DNA of 64,000 nucleotides, taken from positions 3,410,001-3,474,000 of the forward strand of contig NZ_JBBNAC010000001.1 of the NCBI RefSeq assembly GCF_037996825.1. Direction: 5' to 3'. The translations under genes and the position numbers were made by a program. Source of the DNA: Bdellovibrio sp. BCCA. Its GTDB lineage: Bacteria; Bdellovibrionota; Bdellovibrionia; Bdellovibrionales; Bdellovibrionaceae. Of the stretch, positions 49,733 through 59,069 are shown piece by piece; positions within the stretch are counted from its first letter, which is position 1; the number at the start of each line of letters is the position of its first letter. The notes beneath the pieces were generated by a model. The model saw only the letters and a program-made list of their open reading frames with translations. It was not told where the DNA came from and made no database searches.

Positions 49733-50862
49733 TATTCAACGTTCGACGAAAATAAAATTCCGTAAGAATTGTAACCGCTCGAAGCTGCATCTTTTGGAGT
49801 GTTTGAAAGATAATAACCCCCCACAATGAATTCGTTGTTTCGGCGATTCATCGAAAGACCTGCTGAAATCATATTGAAATCCGCACTCTGAGATTGCGTG
49901 TAAGCGTATCCGGTTAACAATTCGTATGAGCCGGAAAGGCTGTGACGATATCCCAAAGAGCCTTCCCAAACTTCATCGTTTAAATATTTTTCGTTGTTGG
50001 AGTTGTAAGCGGAAGTCGCACTGACATAGACAATATCAAAGTACAAAGAATTCGCGGGAGAAAAAATAAACTCTTGTCCTAACCGATACGCAAAAGGATT
50101 TGTTCCGTTGGGATCAAAGGACCTATCCGTTTCTTCCACTGTTGTTGGAGAACTGGAGCTTGTGGCAAATCGTTGAGTATTCGCCGTTGAAGAAATATCC
50201 GCTAAGGTTTTCATCGAAAGACCAATGTGCCAGAAGTCTGCCGCTTTATAAAGAAGCCCCGGAGTCACAAACAAAGAAATCGTTTTTTGTTCCGTTAAAT
50301 TAAATGACGTCGCTGCAGTGACTCCTGTTTGAAAAGCTCGCGTATATCCGTAACTTTTCTGCGTCTCCATCGAAACACCCGCAGAAACGCCCCAAGCAAG
50401 ATCTGAATTTACCGTGTTTGCAAAAGTGACTCCTGTCGCGAGTTCCTGATAATCAACACGCAACAATGTTTTTACAGCTACACCTGAAGTCGTGTATTCA
50501 GATCCACCATAAATTCTAAAAGCCGTTGGATTTGCCAGAAACACGGCCATTGTTCCATACTGAGTTGGAAAAACGCTTGCCGCTAGAAGCGGACGGACTG
50601 TCATCTCTTCTGGATCAACAGAATATTGAGAAACATTAAACTCCTGACGAGCAACAGCGTTTCCACTGACACTCAAGGCGGTTTCTTTGTTTTGGCGAAA
50701 TCCCAAACCTGCCGGATTCAGCAAAACATTTCCGGGAGAATCAATCATCGCTCCACCGGAGTTTGCCAAAAAAGCTTCGCGATGACCCACGGGACCCGTG
50801 TAATTCACAGCGCTCGCAGAAGAACCGAGGAGCAGAAGAAAAGAGATTATTTTCAGCAGCAC
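49729..50862 (-). CDS. Outer-membrane beta-barrel protein (FadL/OMPP1-like)
   Basis: 377 residues; signal peptide MLLKIISFLLLLGSSASA, then DSPGNVLLNPAGLGFRQNKE, the N-terminal NPAGL motif of FadL/TodX-type transporters of hydrophobic compounds. The rest is a run of amphipathic strands (MAVFLANPTAFRIYGGSEYT, LLTGYAYTQSQSADFNMISA) ending SYGILFSSNVEY with an aromatic terminus suited to the BAM machinery. GTG start after GGAAAG. Overlaps the convergent micropeptide gene by 4 bases and directly follows the helicase gene. Confidence 0.82.
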   Translation of the reverse strand: MLLKIISFLLLLGSSASAVNYTGPVGHREAFLANSGGAMIDSPGNVLLNPAGLGFRQNKETALSVSGNAVARQEFNVSQYSVDPEEMTVRPLLAASVFPTQYGTMAVFLANPTAFRIYGGSEYTTSGVAVKTLLRVDYQELATGVTFANTVNSDLAWGVSAGVSMETQKSYGYTRAFQTGVTAATSFNLTEQKTISLFVTPGLLYKAADFWHIGLSMKTLADISSTANTQRFATSSSSPTTVEETDRSFDPNGTNPFAYRLGQEFIFSPANSLYFDIVYVSATSAYNSNNEKYLNDEVWEGSLGYRHSLSGSYELLTGYAYTQSQSADFNMISAGLSMNRRNNEFIVGGYYLSNTPKDAASSGYNSYGILFSSNVEY

Positions 50863-50863
50863 T

Positions 50864-52120
50864 TTATCTTTCCATTCGTTTGTAAAAATCCAATACCTTT
50901 GGATCTACAATAATGGAACGAGGACTCCAACCGATCAAGTGCAAACCTTCTGACGAACGCAAGCGACTTAACGCTACATACGCGTGCCCTGGTTCCCACA
51001 AAGAACTCAGATCGCACCACAAATCATCCAATGTGGCTCCCTGACTTTTATGAATCGTGGTTGCATAAGCCAATGTCAAAGGGAATTGAATAACAGACGC
51101 CATGACATTGCCTTCAGCGTCTTGCAGAGCAAAAGAAGCTTTATCGACTTGCACCTCACGGCCGTTGTCTTTTTTCACGATGATTTTATCAGTGGCAATA
51201 TCCGTGATCACACCGCGCGTTCCGTTCACCCAACGCTTCTGCGGATCGTTTTGCAAGAACATCACTCGGCAGCCCAGTTTTAAAATCAACTTCACAGGCA
51301 CCGGAGCTGTTTTCATTAACAGCTCAACATGTTTTTCAGAACCAAAGTAAATCGAATCAATCGTAACTTCTTCTTCGTTAAGCTCGTTGAGTTTTTTCTC
51401 GTTGAACTTTTCAGCGTACATTTTACGTCCGAAAAGACGCGTCCCTGGATGATCCTCATCGTGTTCTTGGATGTGCTCATTTAAAAAATCGCGCACTCTC
51501 TCACTGGAAAGTCCGTGACGAACGTCGCTTAAAACATCGAGGAATAAATTATCAGAAACTCTTTGATTGTGGGAAAGCATCGATGTTTGAAACCCGCTTT
51601 GATTCCAAACCATATTCAAAAAACACCAGTCACGCTGTCCGGTTTGTGTTACCGGAGGAAGTTGCGCAAAATCCCCCACAGAAATAATACGCATGCCGCC
51701 CCAAGGAAGTTTGGATTCGCGCGCTCTTTGCGCTAAAGCTTCGGCGATCATGAGCGCTTGGCCAGGGATCATCGAAATCTCATCGATGATAACGCCTTCG
51801 ACTTTACGAAGGCGCGACATCAAACGCGTGTCTTTGCTCGCACGCTGATAAGTCGCATCAGGTCCGCCCTCCATAATTCCTAAACCGAAGAAACTATGAA
51901 AAGTTCTTCCGCCCAAAAGAACGGCCGCCGCTCCTGTGCTTGCAAGGATCGGCATTTCTTTGGGATCAAGTTCCTTCATAAAATGACGGATAAGAAAACT
52001 CTTCCCGCTACCGGCTCCGCCAGTCAGGAAAACATTTTCGCCGGAACGAAGAAGTTCCAGGGCGTCAGCTTGTTCAGGAGAAAGATCAATCGGAGTTCGT
52101 GTCATGAATGGAACGATCAT
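50864..52120 (-). CDS. Pif1/RecD-like superfamily 1 DNA helicase
   Basis: 418 residues. Motifs in order: Walker A FLTGGAGSGKSFLIRHF, STGAAAVLLGGRTFHSFF, Walker B IIDEISMIPG, GDFAQLPPVTQTG, and near the end ATTIHKSQGATLDD and AYVALSRLRSSEGLHL. Sequence and size fit the bacterial Pif1-like group, 5'-3' helicases in genome maintenance. Start uncertain: the first ATG lies in a perfect dyad and another in-frame ATG is 5 codons on; neither has a ribosome site. The barrel gene follows two bases after its stop. Confidence 0.93.
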   Translation of the reverse strand: MIVPFMTRTPIDLSPEQADALELLRSGENVFLTGGAGSGKSFLIRHFMKELDPKEMPILASTGAAAVLLGGRTFHSFFGLGIMEGGPDATYQRASKDTRLMSRLRKVEGVIIDEISMIPGQALMIAEALAQRARESKLPWGGMRIISVGDFAQLPPVTQTGQRDWCFLNMVWNQSGFQTSMLSHNQRVSDNLFLDVLSDVRHGLSSERVRDFLNEHIQEHDEDHPGTRLFGRKMYAEKFNEKKLNELNEEEVTIDSIYFGSEKHVELLMKTAPVPVKLILKLGCRVMFLQNDPQKRWVNGTRGVITDIATDKIIVKKDNGREVQVDKASFALQDAEGNVMASVIQFPLTLAYATTIHKSQGATLDDLWCDLSSLWEPGHAYVALSRLRSSEGLHLIGWSPRSIIVDPKVLDFYKRMER

Positions 52121-52136
52121 GCCATTTCATGATCGT
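52113..52136. promoter_or_regulatory. Dyad at the start of the Pif1-like gene
   Basis: ACGATCATG (52113) / CATGATCGT (52128), 9-bp arms with a 6-base spacer; the first candidate ATG of the gene lies in the left arm. It could be an operator or a translational hairpin; no T-run. Confidence 0.45.
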
Positions 52137-52172
52137 CCCTACAAATGAAATTGAAGCAGATAGCCTCAACGA

Positions 52173-52688
52173 TTAGCGAGAAAATTTACCGTTCAAAGTC
52201 ATATCGCGCTGAACGATTTCGCAGATTTCTTGCGGGCCACGACGTGGGTCTGTTACTTCCCAACGACAGCGACGGTCGTAAACACGGCGGTCTAAAAGAC
52301 TCACACGGATCGTGTTGTAATCATCAGCGAAAGACAAGACAACCTCACGTCCATCGATCATGCAAACGCCCGGATCAAAATAGAAACCAGCCGATTCAAC
52401 AGCACCTTTGCGAGTCACGTAAACCCATTTAAGGTCATTCATAGAAGACCGGCACTCTGGCATCACCAAGCTGTCGCCGCGAGCATCTTTATAAAGTAAA
52501 ACAGGCTTATTGCCTTGGAATGTGATCGTCAATTGGCCACGGCGGCCTTCAAAAGATCCTGAGTACACGCCTTCTAATTTTTTAGCGCGAGAAAGATACT
52601 CATCAGGAACTTCACCGTTTTCAATTTTAACAGTTTTACAAGCGGCCAAAGCCATCGTTGCCAACAAAAGCAAAACAAAACGTTTCAT
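52173..52688 (-). CDS. Lipoprotein of unknown function
   Basis: 171 residues with a canonical signal sequence and lipobox (LLLLATMALAACKTVKIEN; Cys17 would be lipidated). The mature domain is beta-rich (GVYSGSFEGRRGQLTITFQG, LLYKDARGDSLVMPECRSS, GRREVVL-like DGREVVLSFADDYNTIRVSL) with four further cysteines that could pair, resembling lipid- or ligand-binding barrels but not matching a family I know. The chosen ATG follows GGGGGA; an upstream in-frame extension of 26 residues lacks a signal peptide. Confidence 0.8.
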   Translation of the reverse strand: MKRFVLLLLATMALAACKTVKIENGEVPDEYLSRAKKLEGVYSGSFEGRRGQLTITFQGNKPVLLYKDARGDSLVMPECRSSMNDLKWVYVTRKGAVESAGFYFDPGVCMIDGREVVLSFADDYNTIRVSLLDRRVYDRRCRWEVTDPRRGPQEICEIVQRDMTLNGKFSR

Positions 52689-52847
52689 AAAAAATCCCCC
52701 TTCTGTTCGATTATCCTGGAAGAATACCGATGACAACTTTTCTAGACCCTTAACGCCCTCGATCATAGTCTCAAAGGCCTTTAAAATGAATTAGAGCAGG
52801 ATTACCATCTTAAAACGATTAACCAACATAATGGAAAACACACCACC

Positions 52848-54836
52848 ATGCTTAAACTACTTTTGATCTCCAGTTTGGCGCTTTCCGCTCAAGCGAAAAC
52901 GGCAAAGCCTGTTGTTCCTTCTTCTGCGATTCCAGAAAAAAGAGAATTCCCTCTTAATACGGACGTGAACCCTTGTGATGACTTTCACAAATACGTTTGT
53001 TCAAAAGCTGAAGCGGCGTTCAAGTTGCGCGACGACCGCAGCATTCACTTGTTTGCGTTCAGCGACTCTCGCGAGCGTCTTTTAGAAGTGAAAAAGAAAT
53101 TCATGAAAGAACTTCCTCTAAAAAAAGATTTAGATCCGCGCACGGAACAAATTCGCGGCATGTATCTTTCTTGCATGAATGCTCCGGAAAGAGCGAAAGA
53201 CGAAAAAGCCGTCGTCACAAAAATCACTCAGGAAGTTGAGAAAATTAAAACTCCTGAAGAGTTGATCCGCTACTCTCACGCCAATATGCCAAGGGGCTTG
53301 GGCAATATGGTTTCGCTTTGGGCGTCTCCGAACTTGGATGATCCAAAGAAAATGGATTCCATGCTTTATGCGAATTTCATGCTTCTTCCAGATCACAAAT
53401 ATTATGAACAACCGGAATTGCTGAAAGAGTATGAAAATCTTCTGACTGTATTCTTCCGAAATATTTATCCGCATATTAAAAAATCCGAAGCAAAAACCAA
53501 AGCGCAAAGCGTGATTGCTTTAGAAAAAGAGTTTATTAAAACATATCCTGTGACGGCAGTTCGCCACCAACGTTGGAGCGAAAAGCGAGTGAGCACGCAA
53601 GCAGACCTAGTAAAGAAATATCCAAATCTTCAACTGGGTTTGATCTTTGAGAAAGTTCCGCCGGAACTTGTTATCAACACTCCAATTCCAGAGGCTTTTG
53701 ATTTCGTGAATGCGCAAATCACGACTCGTCCGTTGGAGGTTTGGAAAGATATTTATCTGTACAAAGCGTTGCAAGATCAGATGGACGACGCTTACCAAAA
53801 GTTTTTCAAAACAGGATTTAACTTTGAAAAGAAATTCTTTGGTGGCCCGCAAAAACGTCCGGATCGTCAAGAGCGCTGCACGAACGTCGCTACAGATCAT
53901 TTTATGAAGGAACTTGATGCTGCTTTGGTTGATAAGGTGTTTCCGAACTTTGACGAAACAAAAATCAATGAAGTGGCTTCTCGCATCCGTCAAAGCATCT
54001 TGGATGGCTTGAGTGCAAACACATGGCTTTCTAAAGAAGGCAAAAAAGAAGCGATTGCAAAAATCAAAACAGCTCGCTTGCAACTCGTGAAACCTCATAC
54101 AGACAAAGAGTGGGATTTCATGCCTCTTCGTACGTACTCGAAAAACAATTATGTGCAAAACGTGATGAAGTACAACGAAGCTCGCTGGGAAAAGACGATG
54201 AAAGAAGTCCGCGAACCTGCCAACCAAGATTCTTGGGGTATGGGACCGTTGACTGTGAATGCGTACTACAGCAGCAACGAAAACAAATTCGTTTTGCCTA
54301 TCGGAATTTTGCAATATCCATTCTATGACAAAGACGGATCCGTGATTGAAAACCTAGGTGCTGTTGGTGCGGTGATCGGTCATGAATTGGGCCACAGTAT
54401 TGATGACAGCGGCTCTAAATACGACTCTCAAGGTCGCTTGAAACAATGGATGACGACAAAAGACATCATGGAGTTCAATCTGCGCGGTCAAAAAATGATC
54501 GATCAATTCGCGAAGGCGGATCACGACGGAAAACTGACTTTGGGTGAAAACGTGGCGGATCTTGTAGGCCTCACGTTCGCTTACAATGCGGCTTTCCCGC
54601 AAGGTAAAGGCAGCATAGAAGATAAGAAAAAATTCTTCGTGGCTTACGGCAGACTATGGTGTTCCGTGACTCGCCCGGATTTCGATAAGCTGATGAGAAA
54701 AACCGATCCGCATGCCGCTGGTTGGGCTCGCATCAATGAGCAGGTGAAACATCAAGCCGCTTTCTCTGAAACATTCCAGTGCAAAGAAGGCGACAAAATG
54801 ACCTTGCCTGAGAGCGAACGCGTCCACATTTGGTAA
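52848..54836 (+). CDS. M13-family zinc metallopeptidase (neprilysin/PepO-like)
   Basis: 662 residues with a signal peptide (MLKLLLISSLALSAQAKTA). The neprilysin layout is complete: NPCDDFHKYVCSKAE near the start, VNAYYSSNENKFVLPIGIL, zinc motif HELGHS at about 511-516 and the third zinc ligand in GENVADLVGLTF near 567, ending with LPESERVHIW. It would degrade small peptides in the periplasm or outside the cell, in keeping with a proteolytic predator. No ribosome site is obvious at the ATG. Confidence 0.96.
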   Translation: MLKLLLISSLALSAQAKTAKPVVPSSAIPEKREFPLNTDVNPCDDFHKYVCSKAEAAFKLRDDRSIHLFAFSDSRERLLEVKKKFMKELPLKKDLDPRTEQIRGMYLSCMNAPERAKDEKAVVTKITQEVEKIKTPEELIRYSHANMPRGLGNMVSLWASPNLDDPKKMDSMLYANFMLLPDHKYYEQPELLKEYENLLTVFFRNIYPHIKKSEAKTKAQSVIALEKEFIKTYPVTAVRHQRWSEKRVSTQADLVKKYPNLQLGLIFEKVPPELVINTPIPEAFDFVNAQITTRPLEVWKDIYLYKALQDQMDDAYQKFFKTGFNFEKKFFGGPQKRPDRQERCTNVATDHFMKELDAALVDKVFPNFDETKINEVASRIRQSILDGLSANTWLSKEGKKEAIAKIKTARLQLVKPHTDKEWDFMPLRTYSKNNYVQNVMKYNEARWEKTMKEVREPANQDSWGMGPLTVNAYYSSNENKFVLPIGILQYPFYDKDGSVIENLGAVGAVIGHELGHSIDDSGSKYDSQGRLKQWMTTKDIMEFNLRGQKMIDQFAKADHDGKLTLGENVADLVGLTFAYNAAFPQGKGSIEDKKKFFVAYGRLWCSVTRPDFDKLMRKTDPHAAGWARINEQVKHQAAFSETFQCKEGDKMTLPESERVHIW

Positions 54837-55009
54837 TTTCCTTCCGAGGGACGCTCCTATTCAAGCGTCCCTCAAATCTTGGGCCTGGGCGGCATAAGTC
54901 CAGCTCCATTGCTTCGCAATTGCACCTCCTGCGCCTGGCGCGCATTTCCTTGCTGTCAATGCCTGCAAATGTTATGGTTAGTCTCTTGGCTGTGACGCAG
55001 GAGGAATCT

Positions 55010-55375
55010 GTGACAGTGAAGTTAGTAAACTTCGAATCAAAAACTGAAAACCCTCATTATGAGGGAGTCTACGACATTGCTCCCGTGGAGCTGCAAAAAA
55101 TGATGACGAACGTAAAAATGATCGATGTTCGTCAACCGGAAGAATACGTCGGTGAGTTGGGTCACGTGCCTGGATCTGAACTTATCGTGCTGGACACTCT
55201 TCCCGATCACCTTTCTAAACTTCCCAAAGACCAAACGGTCGTCTTCATCTGCCGTAGCGGCGGTCGCTCTGCCAAAGCAACGGCTTATGCGATGATGAAT
55301 GGACTGACTCACGTTTATAATATGCAAGGCGGAATGCTGCTATGGAATGACCTTCAGCTTCCGGTTGAAAGATAA
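55010..55375 (+). CDS. Rhodanese-like sulfurtransferase domain protein
   Basis: 121 residues from a GTG with AGGAGG 5 bases upstream; the open frame extends further back but without a site. Single rhodanese domain: VKMIDVRQPEEYVGELGHVP, then active-site Cys loop VFICRSGGRSAKATAYAMM and GLTHVYNMQGGMLLWNDLQL. Carries persulfide sulfur between thiols or acts as a redox/ion-responsive protein. Followed after 7 bases by the HAD nucleotidase. Confidence 0.92.
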   Translation: MTVKLVNFESKTENPHYEGVYDIAPVELQKMMTNVKMIDVRQPEEYVGELGHVPGSELIVLDTLPDHLSKLPKDQTVVFICRSGGRSAKATAYAMMNGLTHVYNMQGGMLLWNDLQLPVER

Positions 55376-55382
55376 GAGAACT

Positions 55383-56756
55383 ATGCCTGGAAAAGTATTT
55401 GTAAATAGAACGTTGAATCTAAAAAAGATTCGCTACATCGGCGTCGACATGGACCACACTTTGGTTCGTTATAACAGTGAAAACTTTGAACGCCTTTCTC
55501 ACACGACAATGATCGAAAAGTTGATCAAGCGCGGTTATCCTGAAGCTTTGCGCAAGCTCACTTTTGATTATAACTATGCGATCCGCGGACTTGTGATCGA
55601 CCGTAAGATGGGAAATCTTTTGAAACTCAATCGCTACACGGCGATTCGTGCGAGCTACCATGGTTTAAAACCATTGGATTTCAAAAGCCATCAGAAGCTA
55701 TACAAGTCGACTTACATTGATTTGAGTAACTCAGATTATTTGGCTGTCGATACGTCTTTCTCGATTTCTTTGGCGAACTTGATCGCGCAAATCGTTGAAT
55801 TGAAAGATACGGATCTTGCGAACAAGTATCCTGAGTATTCGCAAATTGCGGATGACGTCTTGGATGCTTTGGATGAAGCTCACCGCGATGGCTCACTGAA
55901 AGAAGTCGTTAAAAAGAATTTGGATCATTACATCATCAAAGATCCACAATTGGTGGCAGGTCTTGAAAAGTTCCGTCGTCATGGGAAAAAGATTTTCGTG
56001 TTAACGAACTCTGATTTCCACTACACGAAATTGCTTTTGGATTACGCGATTCAACCTTTCTTGAAAGAGCACAAATCTTGGCAAGATCTGTTTGAGATCG
56101 TGATCACTTTTGCTTCTAAGCCTAAGTTCTTCTATGAAAATCAAAAATATCTTCGCGTGAATCCTGCCGATGGCACGATGACGAATATGGAAGGCAAGCT
56201 GACTCCGGGGATCTATCAAGGCGGAAACGCAAAGAAATTCACGAACGATCTTGATTTGGCTGGGGACGACATCCTGTACATCGGCGACCATATCTACGGC
56301 GACATCCTGCGCTTGAAAAAGGATTGTAACTGGAGAACCGCGATGGTGATCGAAGAACTCGACATCGAGGTGGACAACAACAAAAAGGCTGAGCCTATCA
56401 ATCAGGAAATCGAAGTCTTGATGAAAAAGAAAGAGCCTCTTGAAGACGAACTGACTGAGATCATGACCCGCAAAATTGAAAAAGCAGCGGATATTAATGA
56501 GTCACAAATCGAAACTCTGCAAAAATCAATTTCAGAGATTGATGCGCAAATCAGTCAGCTTATTAAAAAGCAACAGTCGATGTACAACGGCAACTGGGGT
56601 CAGTTGATGAGAGCCGGTAATGAAGAAAGTTATTTCGCTTATCAATTAGACCGCTACGCTTGTGTGTATATGGAAAAATTGGCAGATCTTTTGGATCTTT
56701 CGCCAAGAACTTACTTCCGTGCGCCTCGCCGACCGTTGGCTCACGAAATTTACTGA
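55383..56756 (+). CDS. HAD-superfamily 5'-nucleotidase (HAD-IG type)
   Basis: 457 residues. HAD motifs: IGVDMDHTLVRYNSENF (nucleophile and acid Asp), FVLTNSDFHYT (motif II) and the motif IV GDDILYIGDHIYGDILRLKK; LTFDYNYAIRGLVIDRKMGN and the C-terminal SPRTYFRAPRRPLAHE fit the purine 5'-nucleotidase (cN-II/NT5C2-like) group. A coiled insert with KKKEPLEDELTEIMTRKIEK follows motif IV. Hydrolyses nucleoside monophosphates in the cytosol, useful for salvaging prey nucleotides (inference). AAGAGA precedes the ATG. Confidence 0.92.
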   Translation: MPGKVFVNRTLNLKKIRYIGVDMDHTLVRYNSENFERLSHTTMIEKLIKRGYPEALRKLTFDYNYAIRGLVIDRKMGNLLKLNRYTAIRASYHGLKPLDFKSHQKLYKSTYIDLSNSDYLAVDTSFSISLANLIAQIVELKDTDLANKYPEYSQIADDVLDALDEAHRDGSLKEVVKKNLDHYIIKDPQLVAGLEKFRRHGKKIFVLTNSDFHYTKLLLDYAIQPFLKEHKSWQDLFEIVITFASKPKFFYENQKYLRVNPADGTMTNMEGKLTPGIYQGGNAKKFTNDLDLAGDDILYIGDHIYGDILRLKKDCNWRTAMVIEELDIEVDNNKKAEPINQEIEVLMKKKEPLEDELTEIMTRKIEKAADINESQIETLQKSISEIDAQISQLIKKQQSMYNGNWGQLMRAGNEESYFAYQLDRYACVYMEKLADLLDLSPRTYFRAPRRPLAHEIY

Positions 56757-56779
56757 CATCCATTTTATTTAAGTTAGTT

Positions 56780-56810
56780 AAAAAGAGGGGCTGATGCCCC
56801 TCTTTTTTTT
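56780..56810. terminator. Bidirectional Rho-independent terminator
   Basis: Perfect 12-bp stem AAAAAGAGGGGC / GCCCCTCTTTTT with a TGAT loop, flanked by further T residues, between the convergent nucleotidase and exported-protein genes. Confidence 0.95.
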
Positions 56811-57786
56811 ATTCATTCGGAGACTGCGCTCGTACTTTTAAGATATTTGGAACTTCCGGCGCCCAATTTTTTACGTCACAGAACGTAGGTTTAATCTGAA
56901 CACCTGTATAAACGTGACGACCTTTCGAGGCTTCCCCTCCTAAGAAAAGAGCGCGATCTAAATCACAAAGCACCTGAACCTTTTCTAGAGCAAAAGTAAG
57001 CTGAAGTGCTTTGCCTGAATACTTCGGAGACGCCATAGTTATATCAACGATTTTTGAAGATTCTGGTTGCGCATTTCCGCGCCCAAACTTGATGCTATCA
57101 ATCCGAATGTCTTCAATCTTAATGTCATTGTCTTCAAGCAAAAGAACATCAATCTTTCCTTTTGCCATTGGATCAATTGCTTGAAGTGCATCATGCGAAG
57201 TCTCTAAAGAACCCGTCCAAGCTTGATCGGCTTTTAAGCGGTACAATGCTGTAGGACTTACTTGATTACTTGGAATTGGCCCAAGCACCATCACTGAAGC
57301 GCGAGAGTCCTCAACGCCACGACTTCCATAATCCCAAAATCCCGGACATGCCGTATCTTTGCCTCGGTTAATCTTTGTATAAATAACGCCAGTGATAGAG
57401 TTGCTTCCCAAAAATGACGCCTTCACGATTCCAGGTCTGCCCTTAGAAGTAAGAGAAAATCCTGAAACTGATTCCCCCGGCTTGATGCCTTTCGATAAAC
57501 CTTTGGGACTCCAACCAAAGAAAGTACTGCGGGAAAAAAAGTGCGGTTCCTTCCACCCTACAGGCGATCGTGGTGTGCTTTTTTCGTTAGGCTTAAGAAA
57601 AAAATTCCTAACAGGTATTACACTGTCTTTAGAATTCGATACTGAGTATTCGTAACTGTACCCATCATCAATATTTTGAGCCTTGCTAGTTACTTCAATA
57701 TCAAAACTGTTATGTGAGTATGGACAAGTATCGGCCCAACTCGAGAGCGCTATGCAATTGAATAGAATGATCGCGAGATATTTCAT
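56809..57786 (-). CDS. Exported protein of unknown function
   Basis: 325 residues; signal peptide MKYLAIILFNCIALSSWA, mature start DTCPYSHNSFDIEVTSKA. The first half looks like an Ig/fibronectin-like beta domain with long loops (PKGLSKGIKPGESVSGFSLT, GSNSITGVIYTKINRG), the second half contains LLLEDNDIKIEDIRIDSIKF and CDLDRALFLGGEASKGRHVY. Five cysteines in the mature part. No family recognised. GGAG precedes the ATG. A perfect hairpin lies in the leader. Confidence 0.75.
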   Translation of the reverse strand: MKYLAIILFNCIALSSWADTCPYSHNSFDIEVTSKAQNIDDGYSYEYSVSNSKDSVIPVRNFFLKPNEKSTPRSPVGWKEPHFFSRSTFFGWSPKGLSKGIKPGESVSGFSLTSKGRPGIVKASFLGSNSITGVIYTKINRGKDTACPGFWDYGSRGVEDSRASVMVLGPIPSNQVSPTALYRLKADQAWTGSLETSHDALQAIDPMAKGKIDVLLLEDNDIKIEDIRIDSIKFGRGNAQPESSKIVDITMASPKYSGKALQLTFALEKVQVLCDLDRALFLGGEASKGRHVYTGVQIKPTFCDVKNWAPEVPNILKVRAQSPNE

Positions 57787-57827
57787 AAATTTCTCCTAGC
57801 ATAATGTCTTTTTGTCCGTCGCCGTTT

Positions 57828-57853
57828 ATCGCTGCCTCGCCAAAGGCAGCGAT
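57828..57853. promoter_or_regulatory. Leader hairpin upstream of the exported protein gene
   Basis: ATCGCTGCCT / AGGCAGCGAT, perfect 10-bp stem with a 6-base loop, 42 bases upstream of the start codon on the minus strand and not followed by a T-run. Possible regulatory leader element or processed RNA. Confidence 0.45.
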
Positions 57854-57952
57854 CAGACCGGCCAATTAAAATTAGAATGCAAATTGATATTTGATTGAAG
57901 AAAAAACATCAAATGACACGATAAACTAATAACTGTTTTAAGTATAGATCTG

Positions 57953-57973
57953 ATCGCTCTAGAGCGATTTTTT
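57953..57973 (+). terminator. Palindrome with T-run
   Basis: ATCGCTCTAGAGCGAT palindrome followed by T6 on the plus strand. No plus-strand gene is visible just upstream, so either it ends an unrecognised transcript or it is an operator for the minus-strand gene. Confidence 0.4.
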
Positions 57974-57986
57974 GTATATTGAAAAA

Positions 57987-58024
57987 GAAAAAGGGGAAAG
58001 GCTTTAAGTCCTTTCCCCTTTTTC
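57987..58024. terminator. Strong terminator after the trypsin gene
   Basis: 15-bp perfect stem beginning GAAAAAGGGGAAAGG (57987-58001) with its reverse complement at 58010-58024 and an 8-base loop; T-rich flanks on both strands. It follows the minus-strand protease stop. Confidence 0.92.
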
Positions 58025-58044
58025 TTTTCTAACTTTTTATTTCA

Positions 58045-58827
58045 TTAGCGAGCTGTTTGCTCAATCCAAGTTGTGGCTTCGTTTACTTTTGCGTAAACGC
58101 CTGGTTGGCCTGCGCGAGCGCAGCCGTTACCCCAGCTTACAACGCCGATCAAAAGATTCTGACCGTTGACTGTTTTTGCAACAAGCGGTCCACCGCTGTC
58201 ACCTTGGCAAGAGTCTTTGCCACCTTGTGCGTAGCCAGCACAAAGCATGCGGTCTGTGATTGTGTTCTTATAACTTTGATTGCACGAATCGTGAGAAATC
58301 AACGGCACATCTACTTTTTGCAAACGGCTTGGCAATGAGTAAGAGTTTTCATTCGTCACTCCCCAACCCGCCACTGTCGCCATGATCTGATCGCCAGAAT
58401 CAGGGATTGCGATTTCAGTCGTGTTGATTTCAATAGGTTCGTACTGAGAATCTTTTGAAAGCTCAATCAATGCGAAATCGAAGTCCGCGCTGTTGTCATC
58501 GTATTGTGGATGAACGATCACGCGCTTAGGACGGATCGTTTCTGCCTTAGAAGCATTTCTTTGATCGTGCAAACCAATCACGACATTTTTAATTGTCGAA
58601 CCTTTTGCACAGTGAGCTGCTGTCAAAACCCAGTTCTTCTTAATAAGTGAGGCTCCACAGAAGTGACCGCCGTAGGAACCATGCAAAGACACGATGAACG
58701 GAAATTCACCCGGAGTGGCTTCTACGCCGCCTACGATTTTTGTGTGAAAATCGCCGCTTGGTTTTGCAAAAGATGTTGCCGACAAACAAATAAGACCGAC
58801 CATCAAAAGATGATTCATTAGCTTCAT
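58045..58827 (-). CDS. Trypsin-like serine protease (S1A), exported
   Basis: 260 residues with signal peptide and short pro-segment; the mature end would be IVGG at 31-34. Catalytic triad His72 in LTAAHCAKG, Asp117 in DFDFALIELS and Ser211 in CQGDSGGPLV; Asp205, six residues before the serine, predicts cleavage after Lys/Arg. SWGNGCARAGQPGVYAKV completes the fold. Cysteine pairs (HFCGAS/AAHC, LCAGYA/SCQGDS) fit disulfides. Secreted digestive-type enzyme, common in predatory bacteria. AGGGGGAA precedes the ATG. Confidence 0.97.
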   Translation of the reverse strand: MKLMNHLLMVGLICLSATSFAKPSGDFHTKIVGGVEATPGEFPFIVSLHGSYGGHFCGASLIKKNWVLTAAHCAKGSTIKNVVIGLHDQRNASKAETIRPKRVIVHPQYDDNSADFDFALIELSKDSQYEPIEINTTEIAIPDSGDQIMATVAGWGVTNENSYSLPSRLQKVDVPLISHDSCNQSYKNTITDRMLCAGYAQGGKDSCQGDSGGPLVAKTVNGQNLLIGVVSWGNGCARAGQPGVYAKVNEATTWIEQTAR

Positions 58828-59014
58828 AAACGTTCCCCCTCGAAACTTTTAGAAAGTGCCTTTGTCAATTTCACTCCAGGTATGTGTGACTCGACAAAGG
58901 AAAGAAGAGGAACTCGACGTTGGTCGACCTCGAAACCGCGCCGCAGGAATATAATTTATCTAGAATTTCAATTACTTAGGTGCGGTTTTGCAATTCTTCT
59001 ACTGTACATCACTT

Positions 59015-59054
59015 GGTACTTTACATTACACAGTACCTAGCATAATTTAGTACC
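59015..59054 (+). promoter_or_regulatory. Candidate PadR operator
   Basis: GGTACT (59015) and AGTACC (59032) make an inverted repeat with an 11-base spacer, and a third AGTACC lies at 59049. They end 16 bases before the padR ATG, so autorepression of the padR-DUF1700-DUF4097 operon is likely. Confidence 0.5.
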
Positions 59055-59069
59055 GAAAGGTTCAACGGT

